Below, piece after piece: positions 62,320 to 64,000 of a stretch of DNA of 64,000 nucleotides. The notes under the pieces were generated by a model. That model was not told where the DNA came from and searched no databases. It saw only the letters and a program-made list of their open reading frames with translations. The stretch is from Terriglobales bacterium. Lineage in GTDB: Bacteria > Acidobacteriota > Terriglobia > Terriglobales > Acidobacteriaceae. The stretch is from the NCBI GenBank assembly GCA_035651995.1, contig DASRER010000022.1, positions 223,532-287,531 on the forward strand, in the 5' to 3' direction. The position numbers were made by a program, and so were the translations under genes. The stretch's first letter is position 1, and each line of letters starts with the position of its first letter.

Positions 62320-63780
62320 ATGCACATCGCGTTCGCGGCGCCCGAGTGTGTCCCGTTTTCCAAGACCGGCGGCCTGGCGGACGTTGTGGGCGCGCTTCCC
62401 AAGGCGCTGGCCGACATCGGCCACCGCGTCACCGTTTACCTGCCGCGCTACCGCCAGACGAAACTGGCCAAGAGCTGCGTAACAATCCGCAGCATCACCG
62501 TTCCGTTCGACGACCGCTATCGCTTCTGCTCCGTGCTCGACGGTGGCTCGATCTCCGGCGTGCAGTACTACTTCATCGATTATCCACCGTACTTTGACCG
62601 TGACGCCCTCTACGGCACCAAGGACGGCGATTATCCCGACAACGCCGAGCGCTTCGCCCTCTACAGCCGCGCCGTGCTCGAGGCCTCCAAGATACTCGGT
62701 GTACCTGACGTTTTCCACTGCCACGACTGGCAGTCCGCGCTCGTTCCCGTGCTCCTGCGCAACGTCTACGCCGAGGATCCCGCGTTCCGCAACGTGCCCG
62801 TCGTCTTCACCATCCACAACATCGGTTATCAGGGCCTGTTCCCGCCCGACATTCTTCCGCTGCTCCACCTGCCGTGGGACCTGTTCACCATCCGCAAGAT
62901 GGAGTTCTACGGCAAAGTGAATTTCCTCAAGGGCGCGCTCAGCGACAGCGACTTCATCACCACCGTCAGCAGAAAGTACAGCCAGGAGATTCAGACCAGC
63001 GAATACGGCTTCGGTCTCGAAGGCGTGCTCCGCGCCCGCTCCGCCAGCGTGACCGGCATTCTCAACGGCGTGGATTACAACGAGTGGAGTCCGGAAGTGG
63101 ACAAACTCATCGCCGCGCGCTACTCGCCCGCCGACTTCCACGGCAAGCTCGAGTGCAAGCGCGACCTGCTGGCGCAATACGGCCTGCCCGACGCCGACCT
63201 GAACCTGCCCGTCATCGGTATCGTCTCGCGCTTCGCCGCGCAGAAAGGATTCGACCTGATCGCCCAGGTGGCCGACCGGCTCGCGCGCGAGGAGATGATC
63301 ATCATCGCCCTCGGCGCCGGCGACAAAGAGTATGAAGAACTCTTCCGCCGGCTCAGCCAGCAGTTCCCGAAGCGCATCGCGGCGAAGATCGCCTACGACA
63401 ACGCGATCGCGCACAAGATCGAAGCCGGCTCCGACATGTTCCTAATGCCGTCACGCTACGAACCCTGCGGCCTGAACCAGATCTACAGCCTGAAGTACGG
63501 CACCGTCCCCATCGTGCGCGCCACCGGCGGCCTCGACGACACCATTGAGCCCTGGGACCCGCGCACGCAGAAGGGAACCGGTTTCAAGTTCACCGAGTAC
63601 TCCGGCGAAGCGCTGTTGGCCACCGTGCGGAGCGCGCTCGCCGCCTTCAAAGATAAAGAAGGCTGGAGTCGCCTGATGGCCAACGGCATGGACAAAGATT
63701 TTTCCTGGACAGCCTCCGCCCGCGAATACGCCCGCGTCTTCGAGCGGGTGAAGCAATCCCGCGCTGCCAGCGCCGCGTAA
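62320..63780 (+). CDS. glgA: glycogen/starch synthase
   Basis: A 486-residue GT5 enzyme that elongates alpha-1,4-glucan from ADP-glucose. The N-terminal FSKTGGLADVVGALPKAL is the ADP-glucose-binding KTGGL motif. NAERFALYSRAVLE, VFHCHDWQSALVPV, the switch region VSRFAAQKGFDLI and the C-terminal MPSRYEPCGLNQIYSLKYG complete the family pattern. GGAGG lies about 12 bases upstream of ATG 62320. No other glycogen gene is near, so it probably serves storage metabolism independently of the polysaccharide locus. Confidence 0.95.
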   Translation: MHIAFAAPECVPFSKTGGLADVVGALPKALADIGHRVTVYLPRYRQTKLAKSCVTIRSITVPFDDRYRFCSVLDGGSISGVQYYFIDYPPYFDRDALYGTKDGDYPDNAERFALYSRAVLEASKILGVPDVFHCHDWQSALVPVLLRNVYAEDPAFRNVPVVFTIHNIGYQGLFPPDILPLLHLPWDLFTIRKMEFYGKVNFLKGALSDSDFITTVSRKYSQEIQTSEYGFGLEGVLRARSASVTGILNGVDYNEWSPEVDKLIAARYSPADFHGKLECKRDLLAQYGLPDADLNLPVIGIVSRFAAQKGFDLIAQVADRLAREEMIIIALGAGDKEYEELFRRLSQQFPKRIAAKIAYDNAIAHKIEAGSDMFLMPSRYEPCGLNQIYSLKYGTVPIVRATGGLDDTIEPWDPRTQKGTGFKFTEYSGEALLATVRSALAAFKDKEGWSRLMANGMDKDFSWTASAREYARVFERVKQSRAASAA

Positions 63781-63794
63781 CCGCAACCGTCAAA

Positions 63795-63862
63795 CCGCCG
63801 AGGCCGCCGAGGACGCAGAGATTCAAGACCAAGAACCTCAGCGTCCTCCGCGTCCTCTGCGG
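63795..63862. repeat. imperfect palindromic intergenic repeat
   Basis: A 26-base left arm (63795-63820) is the reverse complement of a right arm (63837-63862) with about four mismatches; the 16-base loop is AT-richer. The arms consist of CCGAGGACG-type units, related to the CTTCGTG-type repeat at 51411-51450. It lies between glgA and the insertion sequence and could fold into a strong hairpin that also ends glgA transcription. Confidence 0.6.
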
Positions 63863-63865
63863 CTA

Positions 63866-64000
63866 GAACCTATCTCATAAATAGAGAAACTGACTTAACA
63901 CTTTGATCCAGCAACGATTTAGAGCAAACCCGATGCATGCACCTGAGCGATGCGCAGTGGGAAGCGATCCGGCCACTGCTGCGCGAGAAGCGACGAGCCG
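63866..64000 (+). mobile_element. left end of an IS5-type insertion sequence (cut by the window)
   Basis: Immediately after the palindrome, CTAG (63863-63866) matches the YTAR target preference of IS5-type elements. GAACCTATCTCATAAA from 63866 looks like the terminal inverted repeat of such an element, and a transposase reading frame begins 70 bases later. The right end and the target duplication are outside the window, so the exact boundary is unproven. Confidence 0.6.
63937..64000 (+). CDS. IS5-family transposase, N-terminal fragment
   Basis: The first 21 codons are visible, running off the window edge. The start MHLSDAQWEAIRPLL is typical of the N-terminal domain of IS5-family (IS427-like) transposases (pattern LTDAQW, then ..I.PLLP). 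The catalytic DDE part lies outside the window. Its ATG fits the distance normally seen from the left inverted repeat. Confidence 0.7.
   Translation, partial: MHLSDAQWEAIRPLLREKRRA

Noticed and set aside
62047..63414. 455-codon minus-strand frame
   Set aside because: Runs across the divergent rsmA/glgA gap and is antisense to glgA; both real genes have complete motifs.

Overview
The window is GC-rich, densely coded bacterial chromosome with a diderm (Gram-negative-type) exopolysaccharide locus. An exosortase gene lies next to a PEP-CTERM target, and the many acidobacterial-style features (RfbF/SAF/PIG-L sugar cluster, FHA-GAF-PP2C regulator, TMTC-like GT-C/TPR proteins, multi-LamG giant protein) suggest an Acidobacteriota member, perhaps Terriglobia. 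This placement comes from gene content and was not tested by phylogeny.

Left part (about 1-26.9 kb, all + strand): an exopolysaccharide assembly cluster. It has GT2 transferases, an AsnB-type amidotransferase, a secreted beta-helix protein, an O-antigen ligase/polymerase-like membrane protein, a FemAB/GNAT protein, polysaccharide deacetylases (one fused to a GT4 domain), a nucleotide-sugar cassette (SDR epimerase, RfbC-like, SAF oxidoreductase, RfbF-like cytidylyltransferase, PIG-L deacetylase), a Wzx flippase and a DUF5060/DUF4038 lipoprotein. The last GT2 overlaps, start on stop, a CusB-CusA copper/silver RND pair.

Middle (27-35 kb): one roughly 2,650-residue secreted protein made of LamG, Ig-like and FN3 domains and two complete galactose-oxidase-like modules. 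Both modules keep all the residues of the copper-radical centre. The copper pump directly upstream and two predicted secreted copper enzymes make this the most interesting part of the window.

From 35 to 44 kb: a minus-strand group (OpgC-like acyltransferase, unknown membrane protein, exosortase, L-2-hydroxyglutarate oxidase-like protein), a PEP-CTERM protein on the + strand, a LamG-VanZ membrane protein, and rfbA-rfbB. From 44 to 50 kb: sugar-nucleotide genes for UDP-glucuronate, dTDP-rhamnose and a WbpA/WbpP (TviB/TviC)-type pathway.

Right part (50-64 kb): FHA-GAF-PP2C phosphatase, two tandem GT-C/TPR paralogues, a pyrophosphate-type phosphofructokinase, a Rieske oxygenase, ruvC, two secreted proteins, a MEMO-family protein, rsmA (ksgA), glgA, and the left end of an IS5-type insertion sequence cut by the window edge. 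No tRNA, rRNA or CRISPR array was recognised.
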